Positions 61,094 to 61,255 of a DNA stretch of 61,255 nucleotides are shown piece by piece; the first letter of the stretch is position 1, and the number at the start of each line of letters is the position of its first letter. Made by a program: the position numbers and the translations under genes. Location of the stretch: assembly GCF_022763305.1 (NCBI RefSeq), contig NZ_JALEGT010000108.1, positions 1-61,255 of the forward strand, in the 5' to 3' direction. The stretch is from Marivita sp. (GTDB taxonomy: Bacteria; Pseudomonadota; Alphaproteobacteria; Rhodobacterales; Rhodobacteraceae). Under the pieces are notes generated by a model. It worked only from the letters and a program-made list of their open reading frames with translations, searched no databases and was not told the DNA's origin.

Positions 61094-61255
61094 CGGCGCG
61101 CTGACCGGAGGGATGGTGTAAGCTGCGGGGATGGAAGCCTTGAAGGAGGAGAAAGCCCTATGCCCATGTTTGCCGCCCTCGATGTGTCAAAGAAAGAGAC
61201 GCAGATTCATGTTGTTGATGTTTCTGGAAAATGTATCTGGCGCGGCAAAGTGCCG
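61094..61255 (+). mobile_element. Left end of an IS110-family insertion sequence (runs off window)
   Basis: The segment carries a transposase start at 61160 preceded by a strong ribosome site and at most about 66 bp of non-coding end. It has interrupted the tyrA-like gene. The exact boundary cannot be set because IS110 elements often lack terminal inverted repeats and target duplications. Confidence 0.6.
61160..61255 (+). CDS. IS110-family transposase, N-terminal fragment
   Basis: Thirty-two codons are visible: a start MPMFAALDVSKKETQIHVVD that matches the opening of DEDD-type IS110 transposases, with the first catalytic Asp in LDVSK. GGAGGAG lies about 9 bases upstream. The rest of the protein is beyond the window. 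The short upstream end is more like the IS1111 subgroup, whose guide RNA is usually on the 3' side. Confidence 0.82.
   Translation, partial: MPMFAALDVSKKETQIHVVDVSGKCIWRGKVP

Overview
The window is a chromosomal segment of a high-GC alphaproteobacterium, most likely a member of the Rhodobacterales (Roseobacter group). The evidence is the outer-membrane biogenesis order frr-uppS-cdsA-dxr-rseP-bamA-ompH-fabZ-lpxA-lpxI-lpxB, an exosortase E/VPEID-CTERM pair, an IalB-family protein, twin dimethylglycine-dehydrogenase-like flavoproteins, and the many GTG/TTG starts and 4-base stop/start overlaps. The species was not determined.

Layout. 1-56: 3' half of tRNA-Leu(CAA). 92-3378: a methyltransferase and a leaderless subtilase-like/RTX/DUF4214 protein. 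3415-6832 (minus): cytochrome c and a membrane protein-MoxR ATPase-VWA operon. 6932-11558 (plus): an AttEFGH/Lol-type ABC exporter, its lipocalin-like partner and a flavin-binding protein, followed by a candidate small RNA at about 11650-11746. 11768-17350: a MocA-like nucleotidyltransferase and two divergent FAD/GcvT oxidoreductases separated by an operator-like region. 17508-21590 (minus): CorC-type transporter, xerD, a periplasmic repeat protein and a 49-residue membrane protein. 21722-25192: aroK-aroB, ssb, a lytic transglycosylase and an orphan Flp-like pilin. 25215-31438 (minus): a complete oligopeptide-type ABC importer. 31654-44811: miaA, then pyrH-frr and the envelope cluster through lpxB. 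44866-49385: IalB, a HerA-like ATPase and an Atm1-type exporter. 49484-51310: exosortase E/protease and its tiny VPEID-CTERM substrate, arranged convergently. 51453-56524 (minus): a two-gene RND efflux system. 56867-60415: YfgM-like protein, bamB and der. 60467-61255: a prephenate-dehydrogenase-like remnant cut by an IS110-family element that runs off the window.

Most of the window is core genome. Several genes work together in building the cell envelope: Bam (bamA, bamB, OmpH-like chaperone), lipid A (fabZ, lpxA, lpxI, lpxB), undecaprenyl and phospholipid precursors (uppS, cdsA, dxr), and RseP. The accessory or less understood parts are the exosortase pair, the RTX-like subtilase, the candidate sRNA, the palindromic intergenic elements and the insertion sequence at the right edge.
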